DNA of 64,000 nucleotides from Chitinophagaceae bacterium (GTDB lineage Bacteria; Bacteroidota; Bacteroidia; Chitinophagales; Chitinophagaceae): the NCBI GenBank assembly GCA_016787085.1, contig JAEUVJ010000057.1:1-64000 (forward strand), written 5' to 3'. The notes under the pieces were generated by a model. That model saw only the letters and a list, made by a program, of their open reading frames with translations. It did not search any database and was not told where the DNA came from. The position numbers and the translations under genes were made by a program. Positions within the stretch are counted from its first letter, which is position 1. Each line of letters begins with the position of its first letter. This document shows positions 10,101 to 18,367 of this stretch, piece after piece.

Positions 10101-10129
10101 GACAGGAATAACATGAATGGATAACGCAT
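7127..10129 (-). CDS. secreted membrane-dipeptidase-like (M19) metallohydrolase with N-terminal beta-rich domain
   Basis: A 1000-residue protein with a Sec signal peptide (MRYPFMLFLSAITSASLLAQ). The C-terminal half carries metal-site marks of the M19 renal-dipeptidase fold: TDMHTHP near residue 423, GIEMDF near 638, IIDVDHMS near 826, NSGHTGVRP near 850 and FGSDINS near 911. M19 enzymes are zinc hydrolases that cleave dipeptides with broad side-chain tolerance. The catalytic part is much longer than classical M19 enzymes (about 350-400 residues) because of long insertions with several Cys. Residues 30-420 form a beta-rich region with repeated NGTYMH, GTYFIF and W-containing segments; a beta-trefoil (ricin-like) module is possible but unproven. 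No C-terminal sorting domain is seen, so it is probably periplasmic. Single gene. Confidence 0.75.
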   Translation of the reverse strand: MRYPFMLFLSAITSASLLAQVVVDPNVRKVITKPVLDNKNLHIVASLQHPLCEYKPGEKAKYVFYDNVQSAEVTDRAVPMAGEYITISAMVEGKEYTLIPQRGTGIGNSMGAPSGLVLAEVNAAARSTGAPPAPSLWMVARSGAGFSLSYNGTYMHSGTQWGETGGSIGLTGSNVVVGSSSVSNAAWTFSSVTENGNKFLRIQNTTGNNLLGLCYRQGQSVTLGSNTVRVVSELTPAALPAGTASSGNRVCVQQWFYKIYKITKAVKAKTYSTPVEPGVYFINTVHDNKSLLPFIHGVAFGETKTTMPEMQWQFEQTSRGTYFIFSKTKNMALGVRQERELQLRFIPVNPSNFYDTDSLQWIIKGPFEGKYSFAPLLSSRSPNVTNVLTTKNAVVVELEKSVNGSYWQEFMIDSVNGPLWGYTDMHTHPMSHLAFAGKNFHGAPDVGSMMYGGTIHRDAGFDVGETVKDCNVNIEKAKSVADALGNCNGTHGGWGTDNNCGDYLRNGFIGILEGTSDGAQSLHGSKVYGYNSNPSLAFTHWPKWNDMTHQKMWVDWIQMAYKSGLRVMVALAHNNQVMSSIIAYNDHGTPKDDRSAADLQVKEIIDFVNRHRSFMEVAYTPADMYRIVKSNKLAVVPGIEMDFTGNFPLHMQDNPESRRKVDAELDRLYTNGVRYIFPVHLSDNAFGGTAIYEDLMNVMQKLSTGTFWDIECSDAVDSITHKYEVGLDREITVALQAGLPLAPAMLEGISHLLPLPPGIKEAAQPVMTAIFSGMLGSLTPMLQAAANAIPDAPPNCGATRGHRNAKGLTSLGVYSVIKMMQKGMIIDVDHMSQYAVDSTLSIAKRNNYPVNSGHTGVRPASENQRTYRQLARITELGGLFGVGWSGQDAKGWIDNYKLGLKGMKNRGVCFGSDINSIVFTPKPRPGANIQYNDFGFAALSSYGRQWKYNAEGMAHYGMLRDFIRDIRNMNNHQELNVLYSSADDFYRMWDKCERNKRYVR

Positions 10130-10188
10130 AGTATGGGTGTTGTTGATTAAACGGTTTGTTACGGGATATTTTATTACTCCGGGCTAGT

Positions 10189-10977
10189 TTATTTTTTGAA
10201 TGACACCACTTCATTCCGGGACGCCAGCTTGCCATTCATATACATTTCCATTTTTACGATCCCAAAATCGGGCGCCATCCAGGTGATCGTAGTGGTTTTC
10301 ATTCCGCCTTGCATGGCTTCCATCATTTTTTTGGCCTGTTCATTCATGCCGGGTATATCCATCTCCACTTTTGTATCATGACTTATTTTGTAGCAGTTCC
10401 ATGTTCCCGCAGGAGTAGTGACATCCTCTTTCGCTTCCACTTTGCGGTTGATGAAGTGGTATTTCATCTCCATTTTCTTCCCGTTCTTTTCGGCTTTCAT
10501 TACACCGGTGGCGTCGGGCAGGCTTTCTCCCTCTTTCACATCAATAGGATACTCTATCAGCGACGATTCAAATGTGGCATCTTTCTGTTTTTCGGCATCC
10601 CGGAACATAGAGGCCACGTCAAAATAGATCTTGTTGCCATCACATTTGTAACTATAGTTAACCACTTTGGGCTTATCAGAGCCGCTTTGAAGGTCTGATC
10701 CTTCCACATAGGCTACCGCCATGCCGTCTTCATTCTTTACATCGAGAATCTTTGTATGCTGGCTGGAGACTTCTTCCCCGGAAGCATTGTAGGATTTTGC
10801 TTCTACTTCAGCGCCAGGTTGAAAGAAGATAAGCTGGTTGCAGGCCCCGGACGAGGAAGCCTTTTTTTCAACCTCTGTAGCCGGCTTATCCGGCTCTGTT
10901 AACGTATTGCCTGTATTATTATTTTCAGAATTGCTACATGCAGCCAATACAAATGAAAGGAAAAAGTATTTTTTCAT
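10189..10977 (-). CDS. lipoprotein with a TapB/DUF3108-like domain
   Basis: A 262-residue predicted lipoprotein: the short signal ends in the lipobox LAAC (Cys about residue 14) followed by an Asn/Ser/Thr-rich linker. The mature part has strand-rich sequence with GTWNCYKISHDTKVEMD and ITWMAPDFGIVKMEMYMNGKLASRNE, the layout of the TapB/DUF3108 outer-membrane-associated beta domain. Function is unknown. It stands between the M19 gene and the QNVGIGT cluster, all on the minus strand, with gaps of about 60-80 bp. Confidence 0.65.
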   Translation of the reverse strand: MKKYFFLSFVLAACSNSENNNTGNTLTEPDKPATEVEKKASSSGACNQLIFFQPGAEVEAKSYNASGEEVSSQHTKILDVKNEDGMAVAYVEGSDLQSGSDKPKVVNYSYKCDGNKIYFDVASMFRDAEKQKDATFESSLIEYPIDVKEGESLPDATGVMKAEKNGKKMEMKYHFINRKVEAKEDVTTPAGTWNCYKISHDTKVEMDIPGMNEQAKKMMEAMQGGMKTTTITWMAPDFGIVKMEMYMNGKLASRNEVVSFKK

Positions 10978-11053
10978 ACTTGGATTTTTTTAAAATTTAA
11001 AGGTCGTAATACATTAACATTCGCTGAGGAGCTGATTAGTTGAATATAAAAGT

Positions 11054-12115
11054 TTATTCATTTACTAAATGGCAAAATACCCTGCCTGTATTGATGCCGC
11101 CGGTGCCTAATGCTACATAGCTTCCAAAACTTAATACTGTACCTGCAGTAACATGCATATCAAATGAAAAGCTCTTGTTAAGCTTTCCTATTCCTGTTGC
11201 ACCAAGAGGATATACCGGTTCATCCTGTAAAAAATCTATTCCACCGGAAGAAAAATAAAAATTGAACGCCGCATAGGTTCCCGGTATTGAAATACCCGAA
11301 TTCAGGATAATATCGAAATGATACAGTCCTGTTTTATTAATGGTAAAACTGTTGGCGCCGATCGTTACATCTGCCGGAGTCAGATTATACAGAGTACTCA
11401 ACGGGGCCAGGGAATGACCTGTTGTGAAATTATGGGTGAATGAAAGTCCAAACCGTGTTGAATTTCCATAAGCAGTGCTTTCCCATACCGGGTCGCCTGT
11501 ACCGTTCGAAGTCAGTACCTGCCCGGCCGTACCTGCATTACCATTTATTCTTAAAGGGCCGCCAATATTCAGGGGCCCGTTCATAGTAGTTCCTCCTTCA
11601 GCATAAAAGAACACAGCACGATTAGTCACATTGGTACCGCCTCCGACAATGGTCAATCCATTTTGGCCAAAAGCATTGTATCCGACCTTACCTGCATTCA
11701 CTTCTTTGCCGGCCACACCTGCGCCAAACTCAAAAAGGTTCAGTCCCTGTAGTTTTACGCCTCCATTGATATCCAGTTTAGCTGTAGGAAAAATTCCCAC
11801 ACCTATCTGTCCGCCAGGACGAATCACCAGTGAATTAGCTGAAGTATTACCCGGCAGATCCGATAAGGAAGAAAGAAATAATCCTTCTTCCCGGATACTA
11901 TTTATGGAAAAATCAGTTCCTTGGTTGCTACCATTCCTGTTGCTCAGCAAAAGTCCTGTAGTATCATTAAAACTACCGGAGCTTATTTTCACGGTACTGC
12001 GTAATCCATTTCTCACCTCCAGCTTTTCAGCCGGTGTTGCTGTACCGATACCTACATTTTGTGCAAAGGATGGAAGTGAAAACGCAATAACCAGGGGTGT
12101 AAGCAGTTTCCTCAT
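11054..12115 (-). CDS. secreted QNVGIGT-type protein with C1q/TNF-like jelly-roll C-terminus
   Basis: About 353 residues from the chosen ATG (MRKLLTPLVIAFSLPSFAQ, a Sec signal). Upstream in-frame ATGs at 12121 and 12130 are also possible. After cleavage it starts with QNVGIGTATPAEKLEVRNG, the opening shared with three neighbouring proteins and with many Bacteroidota surface proteins resembling phage tail fibres. The middle has LDINGGVKLQG and GQVLTSNGTGDPVWE linker motifs. The last 130 residues (FSFTHNFTTG..., TINKTGLYHFDIILN) are strand-rich and resemble a C1q/TNF trimer-forming jelly roll. The role is probably a surface or adhesive trimer (inference). A 16-bp palindrome lies just upstream at 12161. 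Confidence 0.65.
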   Translation of the reverse strand: MRKLLTPLVIAFSLPSFAQNVGIGTATPAEKLEVRNGLRSTVKISSGSFNDTTGLLLSNRNGSNQGTDFSINSIREEGLFLSSLSDLPGNTSANSLVIRPGGQIGVGIFPTAKLDINGGVKLQGLNLFEFGAGVAGKEVNAGKVGYNAFGQNGLTIVGGGTNVTNRAVFFYAEGGTTMNGPLNIGGPLRINGNAGTAGQVLTSNGTGDPVWESTAYGNSTRFGLSFTHNFTTGHSLAPLSTLYNLTPADVTIGANSFTINKTGLYHFDIILNSGISIPGTYAAFNFYFSSGGIDFLQDEPVYPLGATGIGKLNKSFSFDMHVTAGTVLSFGSYVALGTGGINTGRVFCHLVNE

Positions 12116-12160
12116 GATCATATTTTTCATAAATATGAAAAAAGAAGTGAGGCTTGTCAA

Positions 12161-12176
12161 TTACACAATCGGGTAG
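12161..12176 (-). promoter_or_regulatory. operator-like palindrome, copy 1 (near-perfect)
   Basis: TTACAC-AATC-GGGTAG: the same 6-4-6 dyad as at 13373 and 14071, with one or two mismatches in the arms. On the minus strand it is followed at once by TTGAC and lies about 45 bp before the jelly-roll protein start. Confidence 0.6.
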
Positions 12177-12180
12177 TGAA

Positions 12181-13326
12181 TCAATAATAAATTATCACCA
12201 TTCCATTTCCCCCGTTTGAGCCTCCCAATGTTGGCCCGACAGATGCACCACCGCCACCAGGCACGGCGCCGTTGGTTCCATTTATATTTTGCAAGGTGGC
12301 AGGAACCGTAATATTGCGAACACTTATACCTCCCCTTCCTCCGGTATAGTTTGTATTTCCTCCATTACCTCCGTCACCATGCATTAGCTTTTGTATAAAT
12401 TCAGTAGATGTTCTTTGTTCATATATTGATGTAGTCGGGTATCCATTTTCACCGGGAACACCCCTGTAATTTGTCGTTCCGGTCGCAGAAAAGCCACCTC
12501 CGGTACCTATCTGGAAATAAGTGCCGTTCCAGGAAGCCCTGATCCCTCCATTTGCCGTAAGAGTTTTTGTAGCGGGTGAACCGAATTCAACCCGGCTGTT
12601 ACCTCCATCTGAACTAGAGATTCCTCCGCCACCTACTACAACATTAATAACCGAAGATGGGGTCACATCAAAGTATCCTGAGATATATCCGCCACCACCG
12701 CCACCACCGCCTGCTGTTTCCAGGCCACCCAGGAAAATATAGGTTCCATATCCGCCACCGCCCCATGCTTCAACTTTAATTTTTGTAATACCTGCCGGAA
12801 TTGTAAAAGGCTGCAAAGCACCCGCAGTAGTGTAATTATAAATGACATAGTTTTTAAATTCACTCATATCACCCCATGTCATGGTGCCGTTTCCATTACT
12901 TCTTAGTACCTGGCCGCTGGCGCCCTGGTTTCCATTCACCCTTAATGCTCCTGTCGTATTCACATCTCCGTTCACATCAAGCGTATAAGCAGGCAATGCC
13001 TGTTGATTAATTCCCACCCGGCCGGATGGCGTAATCATAAGAATAGAATCGCTGTTGTTTTGCGGAAGGTCTGACCGGGCAATGACCCTGATACCGGATT
13101 CCCGGTTGCTGCTTAAGATCATGTCGGTGCCCAGCAAATCATTTAATCGGTTACTTAAGACCAACTGGCTCGTGTCGAGATAATGTTTTGAGCTGACCTT
13201 TACTTTGGTCAGGACAGTATCCTTTACTTCCAATCTTGCATTAGGAGTAGTTGTCCCAACACCCACATTCTGGGAAAAGGAAACAAATGAAATAAGACTG
13301 CAAAGGAGGGCAACCATCTTTTTCAT
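12181..13326 (-). CDS. secreted QNVGVGT-type protein with glycine-rich C-terminal domain
   Basis: A 381-residue protein with a Sec signal (MKKMVALLCSLISFVSFS) and the shared opening QNVGVGTTTPNARLEV. The first 160 residues parallel the neighbouring protein (SGRVGIN, YTLDVNGDVNTTG, GASGQVLRSNGNGTMTWGD). From about residue 185 it becomes a glycine-rich domain (KVEAWGGGGYGT, AGGGGGGGGY, VVVGGGG, ending GGNGMVIIYY) of the kind found at tips of phage fibres and some surface adhesins. The pairing of a near-identical N-terminal half with a different C-terminus indicates domain shuffling between adjacent genes. A perfect copy of the 16-bp palindrome lies 46 bp upstream. Confidence 0.7.
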   Translation of the reverse strand: MKKMVALLCSLISFVSFSQNVGVGTTTPNARLEVKDTVLTKVKVSSKHYLDTSQLVLSNRLNDLLGTDMILSSNRESGIRVIARSDLPQNNSDSILMITPSGRVGINQQALPAYTLDVNGDVNTTGALRVNGNQGASGQVLRSNGNGTMTWGDMSEFKNYVIYNYTTAGALQPFTIPAGITKIKVEAWGGGGYGTYIFLGGLETAGGGGGGGGYISGYFDVTPSSVINVVVGGGGISSSDGGNSRVEFGSPATKTLTANGGIRASWNGTYFQIGTGGGFSATGTTNYRGVPGENGYPTTSIYEQRTSTEFIQKLMHGDGGNGGNTNYTGGRGGISVRNITVPATLQNINGTNGAVPGGGGASVGPTLGGSNGGNGMVIIYY

Positions 13327-13372
13327 GAGAAGAAATTTCCATAAAAATGGAAAATGAAAAGATGCCGGTCAA

Positions 13373-13388
13373 TTACCCAATCGGGTAA
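13373..13388 (-). promoter_or_regulatory. operator-like palindrome, copy 2 (perfect)
   Basis: TTACCC-AATC-GGGTAA, a perfect 6-4-6 inverted repeat between the regulator gene and the glycine-rich protein gene. On the minus strand TTGACC follows directly. It is 46 bp before the start at 13326. Confidence 0.72.
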
Positions 13389-13392
13389 GTAG

Positions 13393-14034
13393 TCAGTCAA
13401 GCCGGATGATCTTATGCTGCAGTGCCTTGGCCACGGCTTCCGTACCGCAGCTTACATGGAGTTTATGGTAGATATTCTGGAGATGTTTTTTGACAGTGTC
13501 CACACTCACACTGCATTTATCAGCGATCATTTTGTAGGAGTTACCCTTTACCAGGTGTTCCAGTATTTCTTTTTCCCGGCCGGTAAGATTAAAGGAGTCT
13601 GTTGTTTTATTCTGCTGGCGGAAATGCTGAAATACCTTTTGAGCAATAAAAGGGCTCATCGGGGCGCCGCCATCCGCCAGTTCGTGCAGGGATTGTATGA
13701 ATTTAACGGGAGATGTATTCTTTAATAAATATCCGTCAGCCCCGGCACAGATGGATTCAAATATCCGGCTATCATCATCAAACACCGTATGCATGATCAC
13801 TTTTACGTCGGGAAAATTTGATTTAATGATCCTTACGCCTTCAATACCGCCGATACCGGGCATATCAATATCCATCACTACCAGGTCAGGCTCCAGCCTG
13901 GCAACCTGTTCCTCTGCATTATCGCAATCCGGGAAAGTGCCACTCACATGAAACCCGCTTCCTTCTCCAAGAAGCAGCTCCAGCGATTGCCGCAAACGGG
14001 TATTGTCTTCATATATCAGAATAGTGGTGGCCAT
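13393..14034 (-). CDS. NarL/LuxR-family response regulator
   Basis: A 213-residue regulator starting at the ATG of MATTILIYEDN. Its receiver domain has acidic residues at about 10, phospho-acceptor Asp55 in VVMDIDMPG, and a conserved Lys in LLKNTSP. A GerE/LuxR helix-turn-helix follows (about 150-205: LTGREKEILEHLVKGNSYKMIADKCSVSVDTVKKHLQNIYHKL). It is the likely partner of the kinase just upstream on the same strand (gap 44 bp). The palindrome at 14071 precedes it, and the same dyad precedes the two secreted proteins downstream. I infer that it binds this site and controls itself and them. Confidence 0.9.
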   Translation of the reverse strand: MATTILIYEDNTRLRQSLELLLGEGSGFHVSGTFPDCDNAEEQVARLEPDLVVMDIDMPGIGGIEGVRIIKSNFPDVKVIMHTVFDDDSRIFESICAGADGYLLKNTSPVKFIQSLHELADGGAPMSPFIAQKVFQHFRQQNKTTDSFNLTGREKEILEHLVKGNSYKMIADKCSVSVDTVKKHLQNIYHKLHVSCGTEAVAKALQHKIIRLD

Positions 14035-14070
14035 TGTTGCTAAAATAAGCAGTGCACCGGTCAAAAACAA

Positions 14071-14086
14071 TTACCCTATCAGGTAA
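14071..14086 (-). promoter_or_regulatory. operator-like palindrome, copy 3
   Basis: TTACCC-TATC-AGGTAA, one mismatch from perfect dyad. It overlaps the last codons of the kinase gene and lies 37 bp before the regulator start, so autoregulation is plausible. ATC in the spacer is shared with the other two copies. Confidence 0.65.
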
Positions 14087-16301
14087 TACTCATTTCCAGC
14101 TTCACCTCCGTTCCTTTGCCCGGATGACTTTTTACCAGCAGTGTATCATTCCAGGCTTCCGCCCGTTTCTTCATATTGGCGATGCCATTCCCGTACTGTG
14201 TTTCCAGGCTGTTGAATCCAACGCCATTATCAACCACGCTCATCAGTACTTTCCCCCCGTCTGCTTCTACCACCAGCCTGGCGGAGGTTGCTTTGGAATA
14301 TTTTACCAGGTTATTGACAGCTTCTTTAAAAATGAGATACAGGTCCCGGCGTCGCTCCATAGGTAAGGATACCTTTTCTGCTTCTTCCGGCAGAATGATC
14401 TCGTAGTGAATGCCTCTTCCGTCGAACATATCGGCAGCATACCGCTTCATGCGTATAAAAAGATTACGCATATCATCATACTTCGGACTGATGTTCCACA
14501 CAATATCACTCAGGCTTTCACTGATACGTTGTATATCCTCCCCGGCCCTGTCCAGGTATTCATGTGACTTAACCGGCGTTTCTGCATGGCGTTTCGCCAG
14601 TTCGTTAAGGATGTTGATATTGCTGAGCGATGCCCCGATATCATCGTGCAGGTCGCGGGCAATATTATTACGCATTGTTTGCAGGGCGGTCTGCTGCTGC
14701 AGTTTCCTTTTTAACTGGTACCGGTTGAACAATACAGCTGCCAGTAACGCCAGCAGGGCAATACCTGCTATCATGATATTCCGGAACAGCTTCTGGCTTA
14801 ACAATTCCTTTTCTCTCAATTCCTTTTCCTGTTGCGATAATTTCAGCGCCTGCTCATTGTTTTTTGTCAGCAACATTTGCTTCTCCAATTCTTCATCCTG
14901 TTGTTTGATCTTTACATCCTGTAACTCCTTTGATTTGGACAGGAGCACAATTTCATTTTCCTTTTGCAGGGCCTCCAGCCTGTTACCGGCGATCAGCGCT
15001 TTTTGTTTTTCAATTTCCAATTGTTTGATCCGCTGGCCTGCATTCAGCCGGGTTATCTCATTATCTTTCTTTTCCGTTTCATAGCGGGTATTGATCTCTG
15101 CAATAGCAGATGCTGTATTTTGGTTTACCAGGCTGTCGCGGTACGCTATATATTTCTTATAGGTATCATACGCGGCTCCATAATTACCATTGTCTTTATA
15201 AAAAACGGATAGCTGCTGGTAATAGTCCCTGAACTGCGCTTTATTATTATGAAGGGAAAGCAACTGCTCTGATTTTTTGAAATAAGACATCACTTCCGCT
15301 GTATCCTTATTCAATTGCCGGCTCAATATCGCCGCCGCCACATACCGGTTGGCCAGCATGGCTATATCTTTTTTACTTTTCTCCAGAAGTGCTATGGATT
15401 TCAATTCATAGTCCAGGGCTTCTTTGGGTTTCTTATTGGCTGCATATAATTTGGAAGCGGTGATATACGAATGAATGATGCGCTGCTCCTGGCCGGTTTG
15501 GCCCGCATATTTTACACACAGTTGCAGATACTTTTCCGCCTCTTCGTTATTCCGGCCTGCATAGAACTGGCTGATATTGCAGCAGCCAATAGCCAACCGG
15601 GCAATATCGCCGGTTTTTTCCCGATAGACCAATGATCTTTTAGCGTACTCAATGGCTTTATCAATCTGTCCTAATTCGTAATACACGGTAGAAAGATTAT
15701 TCAGGGCAATACCGAGTTCTCCGTACTGTTCAGGGAAATGCGTTTCATAAATACTGATGGACTGTATCAGGCAGGTGGCTTTTTTGCTTAATTCACCTTT
15801 TAATCCCCAGGTATAGCCGAGATCATTAAACGCCAGCGCCGAATAACGGGAAGGATGTCTGTCCAGGTAGTACTGCAAACTTTTGCTGAGAAAAGTGATT
15901 GCTTCATCCGGCTGGTTGTTATACATACTGATCTGTCCTGCCTGCATCCAGGCAATAGCGGTGATCAGGGAATCTCTCAGTTGCTGCCCTATCGCTTCGG
16001 TACGGGAAGGGTACAAAGTCGCCTTGTCTAACTTATCCATATCAATATACACGTCCGTCTTTTCGATAAGTGCATAAGCGATGCCTTTCCTGAAATTCAC
16101 TTTATGACTATATACCTCGGCTTTATCACAGTAATACAGAGCAGAATCATAACTGGCGTCCGTAAAAAAGACCTCTGCCTTATTGATCAGACCGAACACA
16201 TAGGCTGAATCAGCCTCATGAGAAGGGAGCTGTGCTACAGCAAAAAGGGCAATAAAAAAATGGAAGCAGGTAATAAATATTTTCTTAGCAACAGGATACA
16301 T
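14079..16301 (-). CDS. TPR sensor histidine kinase (HisKA_3, NarX/DegS-like)
   Basis: A 740-residue kinase. It has a signal peptide (MYPVAKKIFITCFHFFIALFAVAQ), then tetratricopeptide-type helical repeats across about 30-390 (YNNQPDEAITFLSKSL, YYELGQIDKAIEYAKRSL), a long coiled coil (about 400-505), one membrane helix (about 510-530) and a cytosolic HisKA_3 domain with phospho-His near residue 549 in ARDLHDDIGASLSNINIL. The ATPase domain follows (FKEAVNNLVKYSKAT, VVDNGVGF, GNGIANMKKRAE). The TPR region is outside the cytoplasmic membrane and should sense a periplasmic ligand or protein. Its partner is the NarL-type regulator immediately downstream. Confidence 0.9.
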   Translation of the reverse strand: MYPVAKKIFITCFHFFIALFAVAQLPSHEADSAYVFGLINKAEVFFTDASYDSALYYCDKAEVYSHKVNFRKGIAYALIEKTDVYIDMDKLDKATLYPSRTEAIGQQLRDSLITAIAWMQAGQISMYNNQPDEAITFLSKSLQYYLDRHPSRYSALAFNDLGYTWGLKGELSKKATCLIQSISIYETHFPEQYGELGIALNNLSTVYYELGQIDKAIEYAKRSLVYREKTGDIARLAIGCCNISQFYAGRNNEEAEKYLQLCVKYAGQTGQEQRIIHSYITASKLYAANKKPKEALDYELKSIALLEKSKKDIAMLANRYVAAAILSRQLNKDTAEVMSYFKKSEQLLSLHNNKAQFRDYYQQLSVFYKDNGNYGAAYDTYKKYIAYRDSLVNQNTASAIAEINTRYETEKKDNEITRLNAGQRIKQLEIEKQKALIAGNRLEALQKENEIVLLSKSKELQDVKIKQQDEELEKQMLLTKNNEQALKLSQQEKELREKELLSQKLFRNIMIAGIALLALLAAVLFNRYQLKRKLQQQTALQTMRNNIARDLHDDIGASLSNINILNELAKRHAETPVKSHEYLDRAGEDIQRISESLSDIVWNISPKYDDMRNLFIRMKRYAADMFDGRGIHYEIILPEEAEKVSLPMERRRDLYLIFKEAVNNLVKYSKATSARLVVEADGGKVLMSVVDNGVGFNSLETQYGNGIANMKKRAEAWNDTLLVKSHPGKGTEVKLEMSIT

Positions 16302-16379
16302 AGATATACCGGTAGGTTTTTAACCTGTAAAAATTACGACTATTTCAGAAATCGTAAAAGGATTGGTAGTTTTAGCCCG

Positions 16380-16784
16380 ATGAATACAGATTATCCTGTT
16401 GTGCTTTTTGACGGTGTGTGTAACCTCTGTAACCGCAGCGTCCAGTTCATTATTAAAAGAGATAAACAAAAAAAGATCCGCTTTGCCTCCCTGCAGGGAA
16501 AAAAGGGGCAGGCTTTGCTTCAGCAATTCAGCTTGCCTGTCAATAACCTGAACTCATTCGTACTGGCAGAAGGTGACAAGGTGTACAGGAGATCATCTGC
16601 AGCATTGCGGGTGGCCCGGCATCTTGGAGGCGGCTGGAAGTTGCTGTATGGTCTTATGATCGTTCCTCCCTTTATCCGTGATGCGGTTTACACGCTGATA
16701 GCAAAGAATCGTTACCGGTGGTTTGGCAAAAGAGAGGAATGTATGATCCCAACACCTGAAGTGAAAGACAGATTTTTGGATTAG
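16380..16784 (+). CDS. DCC-family thiol-disulfide oxidoreductase-like protein (DUF393)
   Basis: A 134-residue protein of the YuxK/DUF393 family, named for its N-terminal DxxCxxC motif, seen here as FDGVCNLCNRSVQF (about residues 10-23). The family has a thioredoxin-like fold and is presumed redox-active; no substrate is known. The start is the ATG of MNTDYPVVLFDG, since upstream in-frame sequence shows no conserved features and overlaps the divergent kinase gene. It converges on the S74 protein gene with a 1-bp gap and no terminator hairpin. Confidence 0.87.
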   Translation: MNTDYPVVLFDGVCNLCNRSVQFIIKRDKQKKIRFASLQGKKGQALLQQFSLPVNNLNSFVLAEGDKVYRRSSAALRVARHLGGGWKLLYGLMIVPPFIRDAVYTLIAKNRYRWFGKREECMIPTPEVKDRFLD

Positions 16785-16785
16785 C

Positions 16786-18366
16786 TCATTTTCGTTCAAT
16801 GGCTTCCAGTCTTTTCAGTAATTCGTTGATCTGCTTCTGCTGTCTTTCTATGATGACCTGCTGTTCCTGCACCGCTTTCACCAAAGGCACTACAAACTCA
16901 GCGTAACGCAAACCATAAAACCCAAATTCATTTCTTGGTTTGTCCACGCCGCTAAAATCAAAGCCGGTCTCTTTTGCCACCTGTTCCACTTCCTGTGCTA
17001 CAAAACCAGTATATATTACATTTTCTTTCTCAGCAATTGCCTGTTTTATTTCCTGGCCCCATTCCTGCCCTGCATTTTCTTTTGCCTTTTTGCTGGCATT
17101 GGTTAAGTCAAGATTATAAGTGACGGGCCGGAGTTTCAGGATAAAGTCAAGCCCTTTTACATCTTCCTTTATATTTTTTTTATACCGGCCATCACTGAAA
17201 TTTGTCCAACTGGCATAACCACCAATTGACCAACTGGCTGAATTACCAATCCTCACAGTGCTGTTATCAGGACATGTGACGCCCTGACCGATAGCTACAA
17301 TATTATATTGGCCATTGAAAGCGCCGATACAGTTAGCCCCCAGAATAGTATTGTTATATCCCATATCGTAAGCGTAACCAGCATTATATCCAATGGCAGT
17401 ATTATATAATGAATTAGTTGTACCGGAAAGTGCACTTTTCCCAATTGCTGTATTATAATTACCCTGGCTATTTGAATAAAGTGCGCTGCTTCCAATTGCT
17501 ACATTCTCATCGCCACCCGTGTTTACTCTCAACGCACTGCTTCCAATTCCAATGTTATCATTTCCATTTGTGTTGGCATAAAGCGAGTTCAGTCCCACGG
17601 CAACATTGTATGTTCCAGACCCATTACTATAAAGCGCCTCAGGCCCAATGCCCACGTTCCAGTTTCCACCCCCTGAAAACATTGCACGATAACCTGCCGC
17701 CGTGTTATACGAACCATTCCCGTTATTTAATACCTGGTAACCTATTCCCATATTAGCAGAGCCGCTGCTATTACTATACAACACCTTTGACCCGACGGCA
17801 GTATTAGCAAAGCCTGCGCTGTTAAACAAAGCGGAATCACCAACAGCAATAATGTTATGACCATACTGGTTTGACCGAAGTGCGTCAACGCCTATTGCGA
17901 CATTACTTCGGCCCGTAAAATTGTTCTGGCCGGCTCCCCTGCCCCAAAATGTGCTTAGTGTGACCGGGTCGATTTCCCCGCCTTTTACATTATTAATTCT
18001 GAATCGTAGTGGCTGATTATCTGTAGTACCAATAAATTGGTTGGCAGGATTAATATTACTGTTTCCCCCGAGGCTCCATCCACTTTTGAACACAATCGTC
18101 TGCCAGTTAGGCGATGCAGACGTTCCCATATTTACCATCAGCTGATTCAATGCTGTATCTAATATCATTAAACCTTTTGCAGGATTGCCAACCGTACCGA
18201 TAGTCCCGGTTGTCATCCGTGGAATAAGCAAACCACTATTGTTGCTGCTGATATCAACTTTTGCAGAAGCATTCGGTGAAGAAGTGCCGATACCTACATT
18301 GTTTTGAGAATAGCCAAGGTAAAAACTCAAAAGTATAAAGCCAAAAATCAAAACTGTCTTCTTCAT
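16786..18366 (-). CDS. secreted S74 tail-fibre-like protein (shorter paralogue)
   Basis: A 526-residue protein starting at MKKTVLIFGFILLSFYLGYSQ (Sec signal). It carries the QNNVGIGTSSPNASAKVDIS opening, then about thirteen 16-17-residue repeats (pattern G-x-x-[AS]-L-Y-x-N-x-x-G-x-x-N-x-A-[IV]), and a C-terminal peptidase S74/intramolecular chaperone domain. That domain shows the cleavage-site motif FSDGRYKKNI, KLRPVTYNL and FVAQEVEQVAKE, and ends in a coiled coil (QEQQVIIERQQKQINELLKRLEAIE). In phage endosialidases this domain drives trimerisation and then cuts itself off at the Ser-Asp. The repeats should form a trimeric beta-helix stalk. It starts 1 bp after its larger paralogue, so they form an operon. 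Confidence 0.8.
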   Translation of the reverse strand: MKKTVLIFGFILLSFYLGYSQNNVGIGTSSPNASAKVDISSNNSGLLIPRMTTGTIGTVGNPAKGLMILDTALNQLMVNMGTSASPNWQTIVFKSGWSLGGNSNINPANQFIGTTDNQPLRFRINNVKGGEIDPVTLSTFWGRGAGQNNFTGRSNVAIGVDALRSNQYGHNIIAVGDSALFNSAGFANTAVGSKVLYSNSSGSANMGIGYQVLNNGNGSYNTAAGYRAMFSGGGNWNVGIGPEALYSNGSGTYNVAVGLNSLYANTNGNDNIGIGSSALRVNTGGDENVAIGSSALYSNSQGNYNTAIGKSALSGTTNSLYNTAIGYNAGYAYDMGYNNTILGANCIGAFNGQYNIVAIGQGVTCPDNSTVRIGNSASWSIGGYASWTNFSDGRYKKNIKEDVKGLDFILKLRPVTYNLDLTNASKKAKENAGQEWGQEIKQAIAEKENVIYTGFVAQEVEQVAKETGFDFSGVDKPRNEFGFYGLRYAEFVVPLVKAVQEQQVIIERQQKQINELLKRLEAIERK

Positions 18367-18367
18367 A

